Shown in pieces: positions 21,757 to 32,762 of a DNA stretch of 64,000 nt. The notes under the pieces are model-generated. The model made no database searches. It worked only from the letters and a program-made list of their open reading frames with translations, and had not been told where the DNA came from. The stretch lies in the NCBI GenBank assembly GCA_020796225.1, contig CM036758.1, forward strand, positions 71,796,366 to 71,860,365. The letters run 5' to 3'. The position numbers and the translations under genes are program-made. Position 1 is the stretch's first letter; the number at the start of each line of letters is the position of its first letter. This stretch comes from Arion vulgaris. Lineage: Eukaryota; Mollusca; Gastropoda; Stylommatophora; Arionidae.

Positions 21757-21992
21757 AATGAAAATGAAAATCGTGGCATATCTACATGACGCAGCCAACA
21801 ACCACAGTAAACGAGTCGTTGATTTTCTAGACACCACTTATACGTTCAGTAGTTTGCCAATACTTTCTGAACGGTGAGGTCTATTTTTACCTTTTGTAAA
21901 AATACACAGGAACAAATTTGCTTCAAAATTTCACGCTCTCGGAGTTTGAACCAGGCACTCTTGGGCTGTGATTCCGCTCCCTATCACTTATG
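21757..21992 (-). mobile_element. SINE-C copy
   Basis: Minus copy from atgaaaatcgtggcatat to a B box gtttgaacc. The A-box half is decayed. Confidence 0.8.
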
Positions 21993-22105
21993 GAGTCTCT
22001 GTGGCGTAGAGTTTAGGTGCTCGCCTCTCGTTCCAAAGTTACTCGGTTTGCTCCCTCGTGAAGCCATCGGCATATTTTTTTCAGAGATTACTAATCCTTC
22101 TTCGT
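21993..22105 (+). mobile_element. SINE-H head fragment
   Basis: The tRNA-like head has an A box tggcgtagagt and a B-box-like ggtttgctccctcgtg, then ccatcggcatatttttt. The body is missing. Confidence 0.7.
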
Positions 22106-22149
22106 CATCACATTTTTTGTTAGACGATAAGAGAGACTGACAGTTAAAC

Positions 22150-22198
22150 TAGTGACGGTTTAACGAGTGACGGTTAAACGAGTGACGGTTAATCGATG
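22150..22198. repeat. short 15-bp tandem repeat
   Basis: Three units of gtgacggttaaacga. Confidence 0.75.
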
Positions 22199-22239
22199 TT
22201 TTACTGTACCTAGTTTACACGGAGTAATAATTTCAACCC

Positions 22240-22760
22240 TGACCTCTAAGCAAGAGATGATCAACAGCATTTTCATACCTACTTTGTGTTACCAGAGCCA
22301 AACATGGACAATGAGCAAAGCACAGTCGCAAAAAAATAACTACATGTGAATTGCGATTCCTACGAAAAGTTACCAACAATACCAGTCACCAACATCAGCG
22401 TAAGAAAATAAGTTGGTACAGAACCTTGCTTGAATTACATTGAGAAACAAAGAATGACGTAGTTTGGCCACTTAATAAGAATGCTCTACAGTATACAGAG
22501 TCTTCTACAAAAGAACATCGGGTAAGAACACGAGAAGAAGACCAAGAACAAGATGGTTAGATGGCATAGCAGAATCCTGGATGGTTAGATGGCATAGCAG
22601 AATCCTGCCAAAGAGCAAAAATAACTATCACTTATGCCACTAGGACAGCGCAAGACAAAAACAGAAAACCATGACACTCTGTAACCCAACAACAATGCAA
22701 CGACAAAAGAAGAAGAAGAATCTGAACTTGATAACGGGCTCTGAATCAAACAAAAACAAT
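22240..22760 (+). mobile_element. LINE-5 fragment (ORF2 C-terminus)
   Basis: Plus reading contains MINSIFIPTLCYQSQTWTMS, the block after reverse transcriptase, then decayed NYIEKQRM-like and RRRPRTRWLDGIAES. A short tandem duplication around agcagaatcctg lies at 22556-22615. The end has agaagaagaagaatctg, as in the copy at 13.9 kb. Confidence 0.72.
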
Positions 22761-23029
22761 CTTCGTGTCAATCCTTATTTAGCGACGTCAGACGTATCTC
22801 CCTGCCCAATTCAATACTATAACAACGTATTTGTCTCAATCATTTTTCATTTCCTACAATCTACGCCAGATAAGTGTTGGCTTCCGCCCCATAGTTAGTT
22901 CGTCTAATGTAACCTTCACACAAATTAGGTACATGACAGTTCTGTTTCTCTTCTAGAATCGATTTTCTTCTTGTGGGTCTGCTTCTAATTTGTTCATATT
23001 TCTTCTGGCACCACTTATTTTTATATTAA

Positions 23030-23253
23030 CATGTGACGCCGTTGTTAAGCTTGATTACGTTCCGTAGGTCGTTGGTTCGAATCCGGACCGCTTGGTTCGG
23101 TTCATACTTGTAAGTTTTAAAAAAATTCATAGGAATGTTGCCGGAGCTACAGTGGCCATGCTTTGTTCCATAATCTCAGCAGATGACGTGTCGTTTCTGA
23201 GGAGAGGGGTAGAGTCATATTGGGAAACCGGGTAAAATAAAATCCATTCTTGG
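23030..23253 (+). mobile_element. SINE-J copy
   Basis: B box ggttcgaatccgg is intact; body has ttgccggagctacagtgg and agcagatgacgtgtcgtttc. The 5' edge is shortened. Confidence 0.78.
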
Positions 23254-23261
23254 TCTTTATA

Positions 23262-23512
23262 AGTGGGCGTCTGTAGCTTAAGTGGTAGTAAGCTCGATCA
23301 CGACCCAAGCGTACCTGGTTCAAACTTCGCGGCAGGCAAGTTTGTAAGAAAATTAGTTCCCTTGGATATTTACGAACGGTAAAAATAGACCTTATAGTTC
23401 ACAAAGTAATTACAAACTACTGAACGTATAAGTGGAGCCTAGAAAATCGGCGACTCGTGTACCGTTGTTGATGGCTTAATCCTGTAAAGGATAAGTCACG
23501 ATTTTCATTTTT
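23262..23512 (+). mobile_element. SINE-C copy
   Basis: Head with A box tagcttaagtg and B box ggttcaaactt; 3' end has ggataagtcacgattttcat. Confidence 0.85.
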
Positions 23513-23586
23513 TTATCCGTTTTTAATAGAGTTTTAGAGGGAATGAGTCTGCTCTAGCGGCACTTCCTATGACTAATCAGATATAC

Positions 23587-23946
23587 TATGCTACAGTATA
23601 ACCCCAGATGTGGTACCATGCTACAGTATAACCCCAGATGTGGTACCATGCTACAGTATAACCCCAGATGTGGTACCATGCTACAGTATAACCCCAGATG
23701 TGGTACCATGCTACAGTATAACCCCAGATGTGGTACCATGCTACAGTATAACCCCAGATGTGGTACCATGCTACAGTATAACCCCAGATGTGGTACCATG
23801 CTACAGTATAACCCCAGATGTGGTACCATGCTACAGTATAACCCCAGATGTGGTACCATGCTACAGTATAACCCCAGATGTGGTACCATGCTACAGTATA
23901 ACCCCAGATGTGGTACCATGCTACAGTATAACCCCAGATGTGGTAC
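23587..23946. repeat. perfect 30-bp tandem array, 12 units
   Basis: The unit contains atgctacagtataaccccag then atgtggtacc. I see no sequence difference among units until the last base. Open frames of 122-140 residues on both strands are artefacts of a unit divisible by three. Confidence 0.97.
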
Positions 23947-24087
23947 TAAACAGTAGGGTTTGTTTCTGTTCATCAAATCTTACAGCTATCCGTTTGTACA
24001 AATATGTGGCCTTATGAATATTGTACATACACTTTCCTATCATTCTCAGTTGAGAACCGAATGAGAGTCTACATAGTTAGTGGGTTT

Positions 24088-24300
24088 TTTTTTGTTTTTT
24101 TCCGATCCAGAAGCACTTGAGCTTTTCAGCTCTTCGGCTCGGTGCCATAGACATCGAAACCCTTCGGTTCGGTGCCACGAACACCGTAAAGCTGGGGAAT
24201 CTGTGGCTTTTTCCGTCATCCCGCGGAATTGAACCCACACACACAGAGGGATAGTCACCAGCAGTCCAACGCGCTACGAACACGCTGGGCAGACGGGCTG
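24088..24300 (-). mobile_element. SINE-D copy
   Basis: Full-length minus copy with T-rich tail on the left and tRNA-like head at 24240-24300. Confidence 0.87.
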
Positions 24301-24422
24301 TAGTTAGTGGTAAGATGCAGTTTAATGTTCCACTGTCAAGGCATAATAATAACAATAAGAATATGACAGTAAACGAGGAATAAAAAATTAAAGAAGATTA
24401 AAACAAGAAAGAGGAGAAAGAA

Positions 24423-24586
24423 CAGTGGCGGCTCGCTATTAAGGGCCAGTGGGGCCAGGCCCCACCAAAAATAATGTATAACGTGTATTTATTATTTTGT
24501 AAATGAAAATATAGTAACAAATAATCATGATTTTCCGAAAACAAATATCTGGCTCCACCAACAAAAATGATCACGAGCCGTCACTG
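24423..24586 (+). mobile_element. MITE-E copy (hAT-like)
   Basis: Ends cagtggcggctcg and cgagccgtcactg. Exact 8-bp target duplication agaaagaa at 24415-24422 and 24587-24594. Confidence 0.88.
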
Positions 24587-24736
24587 AGAAAGAATATGAG
24601 GAATAAGATGAAAAAATAAAAATATTGAAAAGACAAGGAAGAAGACGAAAAGGTGAAAAGAGAGAAGATGAAAAAAAGATGAAAAACAAAAGGAACAAAA
24701 GAAGAGAAAGAAGAAGAAAATGTAGAAAAAGAATTC

Positions 24737-25002
24737 TCGCCCGAGTGGTTACCAGGGCCCAAATTTGGGGTGTAAAGAATAGAACCACTGTTACCTGCCA
24801 TGCATTTCGTAAGAGGCGATTAAGCAGGTTTGGCTGAAATCGGATGCATGTGTCCTAAACGTGTAGAAGTCTATGTGTTTAGGGGCCTACCAAACTAATG
24901 TGCAACGTATACACGTTCTTGGCAAACATCAAACATATCACAAAGAGTGATTAAAATTGGTCGTAAAGAACGAACGCAACGAAGAAGAAGAAGAAGAAAA
25001 GA
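24737..25002 (+). mobile_element. SINE-B copy
   Basis: Starts gcccgagtggttaccaggg, contains aaagaatagaaccactgtta and tcctaaacgtgtagaagtct, and ends aagaacgaacgcaacg with a (GAA)n tail. The ends resemble SINE-A while the middle differs. It sits in a purine-rich region (24600-25080). Confidence 0.85.
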
Positions 25003-25084
25003 AAAGAAGGGAAGAAACGAAAGAGGAAGACAATGTATATGAAGAAGAAGACAAAGACGAGGAAGAAAAGAGGAAGAATTTAAG

Positions 25085-25495
25085 GAAGAAAAAGAGAAAC
25101 AGTGTATAGACCTGCCTGGTTGTATGTCCCTCCCTGCGATTAAGTCACACACTTTAAGACAATCTGTCTTAAACAGCATAAATACACTAAACAGAAAAGC
25201 GCAGATCACAGTCTTCAGACTTAGAACGGGACACTGTAGTCTCAGAGCACACCTCTATAAAATGTGTCTCAGGGACTCTGCAGTCTGCACCTGTGGAGCA
25301 CCTAAGCAGTCCCCAGAGCACATCCTGCAAGACTGCCCCAGTCTGAGAAGTGTGAGAATGGAGATCTGGCCAACAGAAACAACCCTACAAGACAAACTAT
25401 TGGGGACTGGTGAAAACCTCAATCGCACCGCCCTGTTAACGACACATATCCGAGAAGTGGCATAGCAGCAGTTAATCGCAGAAGAAGAAGTAGAA
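25085..25495 (+). mobile_element. LINE-2 fragment (RNase H-type LINE, C-terminus)
   Basis: Plus reading contains NRKAQITVFRLRTGHCSLRA, CTCGAPKQSPEHILQDCP and a short end, TALLTTHIREVA, then a stop. Cysteines C-x-C and the H-I-L-Q-D-C motif form the usual zinc-knuckle-like ending. The 3' end carries a (GAA)n tail. Confidence 0.8.
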
Positions 25496-25619
25496 GCCAG
25501 TCTGTCTATCCGTCTGTTAGTCTCTCAGACAGTGTGTTGAAAATCTGACACTTTTGTTTAGTTTCCTGCATCTTGCGCACATCCAACTACATCCCCCACA
25601 CCATCTCCCACCTCTCACA

Positions 25620-26528
25620 CACACCATATTCCAGTTAACACACCATATTCCAGTTAACACACCATATTCCAGTTAACACACCATATTCCAGTTAACACAC
25701 CATATTCCAGTTAACACATCATATTCCAGTTAACACACCATATTCCAGTTAACACATCATATTCCAGTTAACACATCATATTCCAGTTAACACATCATAT
25801 TCCAGTTAACACACCATATTCCAGTTAACACACCATATTCCAGTTAACACATCATATTCCAGTTAACACACCATATTCCAGTTAACACATCATATTCCAG
25901 TTAACACACCATATTCCAGTTAACACACCATATTCCAGTTAACACATCATATTCCAGTTAACACACCATATTCCAGTTAACACACCATATTCCAGTTAAC
26001 ACATCATATTCCAGTTAACACACCATATTCCAGTTAACACACCATATTCCAGTTAACACATCATATTCCAGTTAACACATCATATTCCAGTTAACACATC
26101 ATATTCCAGTTAACACATCATATTCCAGTTAACACACCATATTCCAGTTAACACACCATATTCCAGTTAACACACCATATTCCAGTTAACACATCATATT
26201 CCAGTTAACACACCATATTCCAGTTAACACACCATATTCCAGTTAACACATCATATTCCAGTTAACACATCATATTCCAGTTAACACACCATATTCCAGT
26301 TAACACACCATATTCCAGTTAACACATCATATTCCAGTTAACACATCATATTCCAGTTAGCACACCATATTCCAGTAAACATACCATATTCCAGTTAACA
26401 CACCATATTCCAGTTAACACACCATATTCCAGTTAACACATCATATTCCAGTTAACACATCATATTCCAGTTAACACATCATATTCCATCATATTCCAGT
26501 TAACACACCATATTCCAGTTAACACACC
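25620..26528. repeat. 19-bp tandem array, about 47 units
   Basis: The unit is catattccagttaacacac. A C/T difference divides units into two types (acacc or acatc). The order of types is mixed, with short runs. Confidence 0.96.
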
Positions 26529-26639
26529 AATGCAATGTGTACATAGTGTAGATGGCGGACGGGCGAGAGATCAAAAGAATGAACACGTCGCGTGATCTAT
26601 TCACGGAAACCAGTTTAATGAAAACCGTAGTCACATGAT

Positions 26640-27050
26640 CCAGGTGTTGAAAGTGAGCAATCAAAGAAGGCAAGGTAGGTAAACTTACAAACCTGAGGTG
26701 GTCAGACCTGATTAGATCTGGAGAAAACCGCGGGGAAGCTGAGGGGATAGTTAGTAAATTGGTATTTAAGCAGTGGAGGCTCGTTATTAAGGGCCAGTGT
26801 GGCCGGCTCCACAAAAATAATGTATAACGTGTATTTAATATTTTATAAATTAAAATATAGCAACCAAAAACCATGATTTATCCGGAAAAAATGTCTGGCT
26901 CCACCAACAAAACTGAGCACCAGCCGCCACTGTGTTTAAGGACAAAGACACGTGTGTATAATATTACATAAACAAGCAATAATTAAATTAAATATAAAAC
27001 TAACGACAATCCAACGTTTCGACCGTGGGTCTTTATCAAAGCGACACATA
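26640..27050 (+). mobile_element. unclassified repeat M (possibly Penelope-like) containing a MITE-E
   Basis: Matches 59705-59830 and, on minus, 35863-35990 around tctggagaaaac and aaattggtatt. Further on it has aacgtttcgaccgtgggtct and ttatcaa, the inverse of the motif in repeat N. No open frame. The MITE at 26771-26932 interrupts it. Confidence 0.55.
26771..26932 (+). mobile_element. MITE-E copy (hAT-like)
   Basis: Ends cagtggaggctcg and cagccgccactg. Flanks tatttaag and tgtttaag form an 8-bp duplication with one mismatch. Empty versions of the site are at 59787 and 35870. Confidence 0.88.
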
Positions 27051-27178
27051 CAAGCAGGAATACTTAAAGAACAAACAAATTCTGTCCATCAATGTAGATC
27101 AGGGCTATCCAACGTTTTTATATATTGGGGCGCAACTGACTAATGTCTGTGGAGGCGCGGGCACCATGTGGCATTTGC

Positions 27179-27464
27179 AATACTACTACTACTACTACTA
27201 CTACTACTATTACTACTACTACTACTACTATTACTACTACTACTACTACTACTATTACTACTACTACTACTACTACTACTCTACTACTACTACTATTACT
27301 ACTACTATTACTACTACTACTACTACTATTATTACTACAACTATTACTACTACTATTACTACTACTACTACTACTACTACTATACTACTACTACTACTAC
27401 TACTACTACTATTACTACTACCACATTACTACCACACTACTACTACTACTACCACTACTACTAC

Positions 27465-27500
<36 letters not shown>

Positions 27501-27566
27501 TATTACTGCTACTACTACTACTACTACTACTACTATTACTATTACTACTGCTACTACTACTACTAA
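27179..27566. repeat. (CTA)n trinucleotide tract
   Basis: About 388 bases of CTA/TAC/ATT triplets with slips. The long Tyr, Thr, Leu and Val frames are products of this tract. Confidence 0.97.
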
Positions 27567-27806
27567 AATAATATTAAAAGTAGTATGATTAGAAAAAATA
27601 ACAGATGAAAACTTAATCCTGATTACAAGTTTCATTTTGTTTGAATATACTGTGCTTATGAAAAAAAAATGAATCATACTGTTATTGAGAAAGACATTAA
27701 AAAAAACTAACCTGTTTAATGTTAAATCCAGAGGACTACAATAGGAGAAAGTGATGTATCACAAGGGAAGGGGGTTCGTGTCGCATTGGCCAGTGCTGGA
27801 GTAGAT

Positions 27807-28050
27807 CTTCTTCTTCTTCTTCTTCTTCTTTGCATTCGTTCTTTACGATCAATTTTAATCACTCTTTGTGATATGTTTGATCTTTGTCAAGAACGTGTAT
27901 ACATTGCACATTGGTTTGGTAGGCCCCTAAACGTATAGACTTCTACATGTTTAGGACACCTGCATCCGTTTTCAACCAAAACTCCTTAAGTCGCCTCTTA
28001 CGACATGCTTGGCAGGTAACAGTGGTTCTATTCTTTACACCCCTCGGGCG
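27807..28050 (-). mobile_element. SINE-B copy with target duplication
   Basis: Full-length minus copy from a (GAA)n tail to ccctcgggcg. Exact 12-bp duplication gctggagtagat at 27795-27806 and 28051-28062, as expected for LINE-driven insertion. The head has lost about 18 bases. Confidence 0.9.
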
Positions 28051-28236
28051 GCTGGAGTAGATGATCATGTACCTTCATATCTTACTTCCTTAGTGCTGCT
28101 GCTACCCCTCCAGGTCAAAAGTTAGCTGGTATAGAACACCAAACATTTTAGTTTCCTACGCGAACATCATACACAAGTTGGGAGAAGTTTCAAAATAAAT
28201 GTTCAAGAAAAATCCTGCAAATGCTTTAGTCAAATT

Positions 28237-28401
28237 CAGTGGCGGCTCGTCATTAGGGGCAAGTGGGGCCGGGCCACACCAAAAATAATGTGTAACGTGT
28301 ATTTGTTTTATGAATTAAAATGTAACGTAATACAAAATAATGATTTTTTTAGCAAATTTTTGTCTGGCCCCACCAACAAAAATGATCACGAGCCGCCACT
28401 G
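28237..28401 (+). mobile_element. MITE-E copy (hAT-like)
   Basis: Inverted ends cagtggcggctcgt and acgagccgccactg. Exact 8-bp target duplication gtcaaatt at 28229-28236 and 28402-28409. Confidence 0.92.
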
Positions 28402-28522
28402 GTCAAATTGATAACAAGTGAAGTTCTAGTAAAACCAACAAATGTTGCATCATTGGAAATGAATTCCAATTTATTTTATTGAAGACACATGTCGCAGCTG
28501 TGTTTTTAATATATATATATAC

Positions 28523-28985
28523 ATTCTTCTCGTACAGTTATAAGTTACATAGTGTCTACAAGTAATTTCTCCATACTGCTCTGTCCTGGACAACTCGCTC
28601 AATCTCTTCCACGGAACTGAGTCCGATATGTCTAGCGTCTCTCAGCAAAGTTCGTTTCAGTGTTTTTTTTTGTTTAAAAATTTATATTTTTTTAACAACC
28701 GATCCAGATGCACTTGGGCTTTAAGCTCTTCGGCTCGGTGCCATGGACATCGCAACCCTTCGGTTCAGTGCCACAAACACCGTGAATCTGGGGACCTGTG
28801 GCTTTTCTGCCAGCCCGCGGAATTGAACCCGCAGTCACAGGGAGCTTGTCACCTGTAGTCCAACGCGCTACGAACACGCTGGGCAGACGGGCTCAGTGTT
28901 TCTTTATAGAACGTTCTCTCTTTCTGGAACCCCTTTGCCTCCCATTTCAATGCCTGTTTTAGTATTCTTTGTAATATATTGATCT
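28523..28985 (-). mobile_element. LINE-7 3' fragment interrupted by SINE-D
   Basis: Minus-strand sequence matches the ORF2 end at 43063-43270 (ctctgtcctggacaactcgc and tcccatttcaatgcctg). An (AT)n stretch lies at its 3' side. The reading frame is lost. Confidence 0.75.
28666..28892 (-). mobile_element. SINE-D copy nested in LINE-7
   Basis: Full-length minus copy. Exact 9-bp target duplication tcagtgttt at 28657-28665 and 28893-28901. Confidence 0.9.
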
Positions 28986-29029
28986 AAAGCCTGCATATTG
29001 AGGTATTTTGGAGATATAAAATGACATGA

Positions 29030-29895
29030 AGGGCTGGAGAAGACCATCATGGAAGGAGTCATACCGACAAAGAGGAGAAGAGGAAGACCATCATGGAAGG
29101 AGTCATACCGACAAAGAGGAGAAGAGGAAGACCATCTTGGAAGGGGTCATACCGACAAAGAGGAGAAGAGGAAGACCATCTTGGAAGGGGTCATACCGAC
29201 AAAGAGGAGAAGAGGAAGACCATCTTGGAAGGGGTCATACCGACAAAGAGGAGAAGAGGAAGACCATCATGGAAGGAGTCATACCGACAAAGAGGAGAAG
29301 AGGAAGACCATCTTGGAAGGGGTCATACCGACAAAGAGGAGAAGAGGAAGACCATCTTGGAAGGAGTCATACCGACAAAGAGGAGAAGAGGAAGACCATC
29401 ATGGAAGGAGTCATACCGACAAAGAGGAGAAGAGGAAGACCATCTTGGAAGGGGTCATACCGACAAAGAGGAGAAGAGGAAGACCATCTTGGAAGGAGTC
29501 ATACCGACAAAGAGGAGAAGAGGAAGACCATCATGGAAGGAGTCATACCGACAAAGAGGAGAAGAGGAAGACCATCTTGGAAGGGGTCATACCGACAAAG
29601 AGGAGAAGAGGAAGACCATCTTGGAAGGGGTCATACCGACAAAGAGGAGAAGAGGAAGACCATCATGGAAGGAGTCATACCGACAAAGAGGAGAAGAGGA
29701 AGACCATCTTGGAAGGAGTCATACCGACAAAGAGGAGAAGAGGAAGAACATGGAAAAGATGGATTCAGGACGTAACTGGTCGTTTGAACATGACAGCTGC
29801 AGAGGCTGGACATCTGATCTATGAGAGAAAGAAATTCCAAAGGACCGTTGGGGTGGCAAAGTTCTGCTCAGGACAAGCTATTTGATGATGTTGAA
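29030..29895 (+). mobile_element. LINE-3 fragment with an internal 44-bp array
   Basis: The right end reads WKRWIQDVTGRLNMTAAEAG, HLIYERKKFQRTVGVAKFC and SGQAI before a stop, as at 15.7 kb. Upstream, the conserved LINE segment around EGVIPTKRRRGRP is repeated about sixteen times. The open frame 29049-29885 is therefore a LINE end expanded by an array, not a host gene. Confidence 0.8.
29035..29750. repeat. 44-bp tandem array, about 16 units
   Basis: The unit holds gaagaccatcatggaaggag, tcataccgacaaagaggaga and agag. Types differ at catc/cttg and aggag/agggg. As 44 is not a multiple of three, the three frames rotate, and all stay open because the unit lacks stops. Confidence 0.96.
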
Positions 29896-30285
29896 AACCT
29901 GCAATGTTTTAACAAGGAAATCACAGAAATCAAGAAAGTAAATTTAAAACTAATAAGGCTGTAAGCCATAGGGATAAAAAGCTAACATAATCGTATTACC
30001 GAACATTGGATACATGTCTAGCTAATATAAACATTTCAATGGTTAAGTAAAGGGGGATAATTTGTAAGCTTTCGTTAACTACATCAACACTCTATTATGA
30101 CAATTGTCTTCTCCTTAATGTTTCTCTAAACATGTTTTGTCTCACGGTGTCAGGATAGAAGGATTTCTAGAACGAAATATTGTGCGCGCTTTATAAACTG
30201 TTTTTTTCACTGGCTCTGTTATCTCTGAAGACCATCTTTTGCGTGTGCGGCCTTCTGCTTTGTATCCACTGTATAGGAGTAACAT
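29896..30285. other. unassigned sequence
   Basis: No gene or repeat family recognised. Confidence 0.4.
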
Positions 30286-30289
30286 TGCT

Positions 30290-30565
30290 CTTTAAGGTGC
30301 ACTGTCTGTTGGTAATCTGTTTATGTGACCGAACGATTTAATTTGTTGTTTCTTGATGAAGTTCATTACTGATGCTGTACTCACGTTTTTCCTGATGTCT
30401 TCATTTCTCAACCGGTCTCTTCTTGTTACCGCCAGCATTCGACGTAGACACTTCATCTTTGTAGTGACTAGTTTTCTTCCGTTAGCGTCCAGGTTTGGCA
30501 CTGATAACATAATGCCAAACCTGTGTGCTGACACCAAATGATAGAAGAAAACTAGAGACATTACA
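30290..30565 (-). mobile_element. LINE ORF2 C-terminal fragment
   Basis: Minus frame reads NGRKLVTTKMKCLRRMLAVT, RRDRLRNEDIRKNVST and IKKQQIKSFGHINRL, the conserved end after a LINE reverse transcriptase. It is related to LINE-4/5 but the exact family is uncertain. Confidence 0.7.
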
Positions 30566-30773
30566 TATATATAAAATTCAAGATTGACAGTTCAGCCACA
30601 TGTGGACATGTGGACAGGTACCACAGACTGCATAGCCACATGATGTACTTCCAGATTGCCTCTAACATGATACACTGAGACTAACTCACTGTCTCAGTCA
30701 AACAATATTGGACAGTAAATTACATAGAGCTCTGTGTGAGCTAGGAAAGACACCGAAGTGTATACAAAAGACA

Positions 30774-30979
30774 AGCCCGCGTGCCCAACGTGTTCGTAGC
30801 GCGTTGGACTGCGGGTAACAAGCCCTCTGTAAGTGCGGGTTCAATTCTGAGGGCTTGCAGAAAAAGCCACAGGTTCCCCAGATTTACGGTGTTCGTGGCA
30901 CCGAACCAAAGGGTTACGATGCCCATGGCACCGAGCCGAAGAGCTGAAAGCTCAAGGGCTTCTGGATCGGAAAAAAAAT
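30774..30979 (+). mobile_element. SINE-D copy
   Basis: Full-length plus copy; head with gtagcgcgttggactg and gggttcaattctg, end ggcttctggatcgg plus A run. Confidence 0.88.
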
Positions 30980-31224
30980 TATAAATAAATAACATTGAAA
31001 ACATAGACAATATTTCAAGCGAACGAAAGTAATGAATGAAGTACTACGCCTGACTTAATAGAGGGACAACCCCAGCCTGAGCCAGAGCCAACAATAAACT
31101 TATGGGCCTGCGGACTCAGGTAAGAATTATGGAAATCAGACCACAACTACACCACGTGACTTCGCATTTAAGTATTGGTGTATATAGACGAATTCATTTT
31201 AAAATCAACACAAAATGCTAACTC

Positions 31225-31875
31225 AAAGTTATATTATGTAACAAGTTCAGTTTAACAATAAGGAATATCAATATTATGCAACAAGTTCAGTTTAACAATA
31301 AGGAATATCAATATTATGCAACAAGTTAAGTTTAACAATAAGGAATATCAATATTATGCAACAAGTTAAGTTTAACAATAAGGAATATCAATATTATGCA
31401 ACAAGTTAAGTTTAACAATAAGGAATATCAATATTATGCAACAAGTTAAGTTTAACAATAAGGAATATCAATATTATGCAACAAGTTCAGTTTAACAATA
31501 AGGAATATCAATATTATGCAACAAGTTCAGTTTAACAATAAGGAATATCAATATTATGTAACAAGTTCAGTTTAACAATAAGGAATATCAATATTACACA
31601 ACAAGTTAAGTTTAACAATAAGGAATATCAATATTACACAACAAGTTCAGTTTAACAATAAGGAATATCAATATTATGCAACAAGTTCAGTTTAACAATA
31701 AGGAATATCAATATTATGCAACAAGTTCAGTTTAACAATAAGGAATATCAATATTATGCAACAAGTTCAGTTTAACAATAAGGAATATCAATATTATGCA
31801 ACAAGTTCAGTTTAACAATAAGGAATATCAATATTATGTAACAAGTTCAGTTTAACAATAAGGAATATCAATATT
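31225..31875. repeat. 40-bp tandem array, about 16 units
   Basis: Unit includes caagttcagtttaacaataa then ggaatatcaatattatgcaa. Two variable sites (ttcagt/ttaagt and atgca/atgta/acaca) mark unit types, which come in runs. Confidence 0.96.
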
Positions 31876-32029
31876 AAGAATATTTTTCACCAATAAATAA
31901 CAATAGAAAAGTGAGTAAAATTGCAAAAAAATCTTGCAGTGTTCTCTCAAACATATATATTTTGCAGCCCCCAACTAGGTCTGGGATTTTCCCGTCAGTT
32001 GTCAGGTCCAGTTAGAGTTGGCTGTGCCT

Positions 32030-32192
32030 GAGTAGTGAGAGAATGGAAATCTAGCCACCAGAAACAACACTACAAAACAAACTATGGGAACCGGTGAAGA
32101 CCTCAAGCGCACCGCCCTGTTTATGACACATACCGGAGTAGTCGCATAGCAGAAGTTGATCGCAGACGACGAAGAAGTAGAAGGCAAACGAT
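32030..32192 (+). mobile_element. LINE-2 3' end
   Basis: Nucleotide match to 25355-25495: gagaatggaaatct, then accgccctgttt and cgcatagcagaagttgatcg, ending in a degenerate GAA-rich tail. Confidence 0.7.
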
Positions 32193-32330
32193 AAAAAATA
32201 GTGTTCTTAACCAGTGATGCAGAAAACAAAATATATATTTACAAGACCATTAAGTACTTGAAAAAAAAGGCGACTGAATCCAATTAGATGAAGTACGCTT
32301 TGTTAGACAAAGAGGGAAATATAGTTTAAG

Positions 32331-32495
32331 CAGTGGTGGCTCGTCATTAAGGGCCAGTGGGGCCGGGCCCACCAAAAATAATGTATAACGTGTATTTATT
32401 ATTTTATAAATTAAAATATAGCAACCCAAAACCATGATTTATCCGAGGAAAAAATGTCTGGCCCTACCAACAACAATGATCATGAGCCGCCACTG
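32331..32495 (+). mobile_element. MITE-E copy (hAT-like)
   Basis: Inverted ends cagtggtggctcgt and atgagccgccactg. Exact 8-bp duplication agtttaag at 32323-32330 and 32496-32503. Confidence 0.92.
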
Positions 32496-32503
32496 AGTTT
32501 AAG

Positions 32504-32762
32504 TGTACACATAACTTGTCAAAATGATAATAAAGGCAATGCATGAAATAATGTGAACAATATAAATGAGTACATTAGAACAGAAATATTAGCAATTGAA
32601 TTTGAAAGAAAATATCAAGAGGAATATAGCGTAGCAAAACTAAGATTATAATTTGTTTGTAGCAAGGTGTTGAAGAAGTATGTGTGGTACTGGCCGAATA
32701 ACTTCGTAAGTATCACAACATACTGCGTTGTTGTCTGTTCAACAAGTTTCAGACATAAACAT
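32504..32762. other. unassigned A/T-rich sequence
   Basis: No feature recognised. Confidence 0.4.

Noticed and set aside
23587..23946. Possible CRISPR-like array
   Set aside because: Units are directly joined without unique spacers and the context is eukaryotic; the same holds for the other arrays.
27025..27588. Tyr, Thr and Leu homopolymer proteins
   Set aside because: Translations of a CTA trinucleotide tract in three frames.
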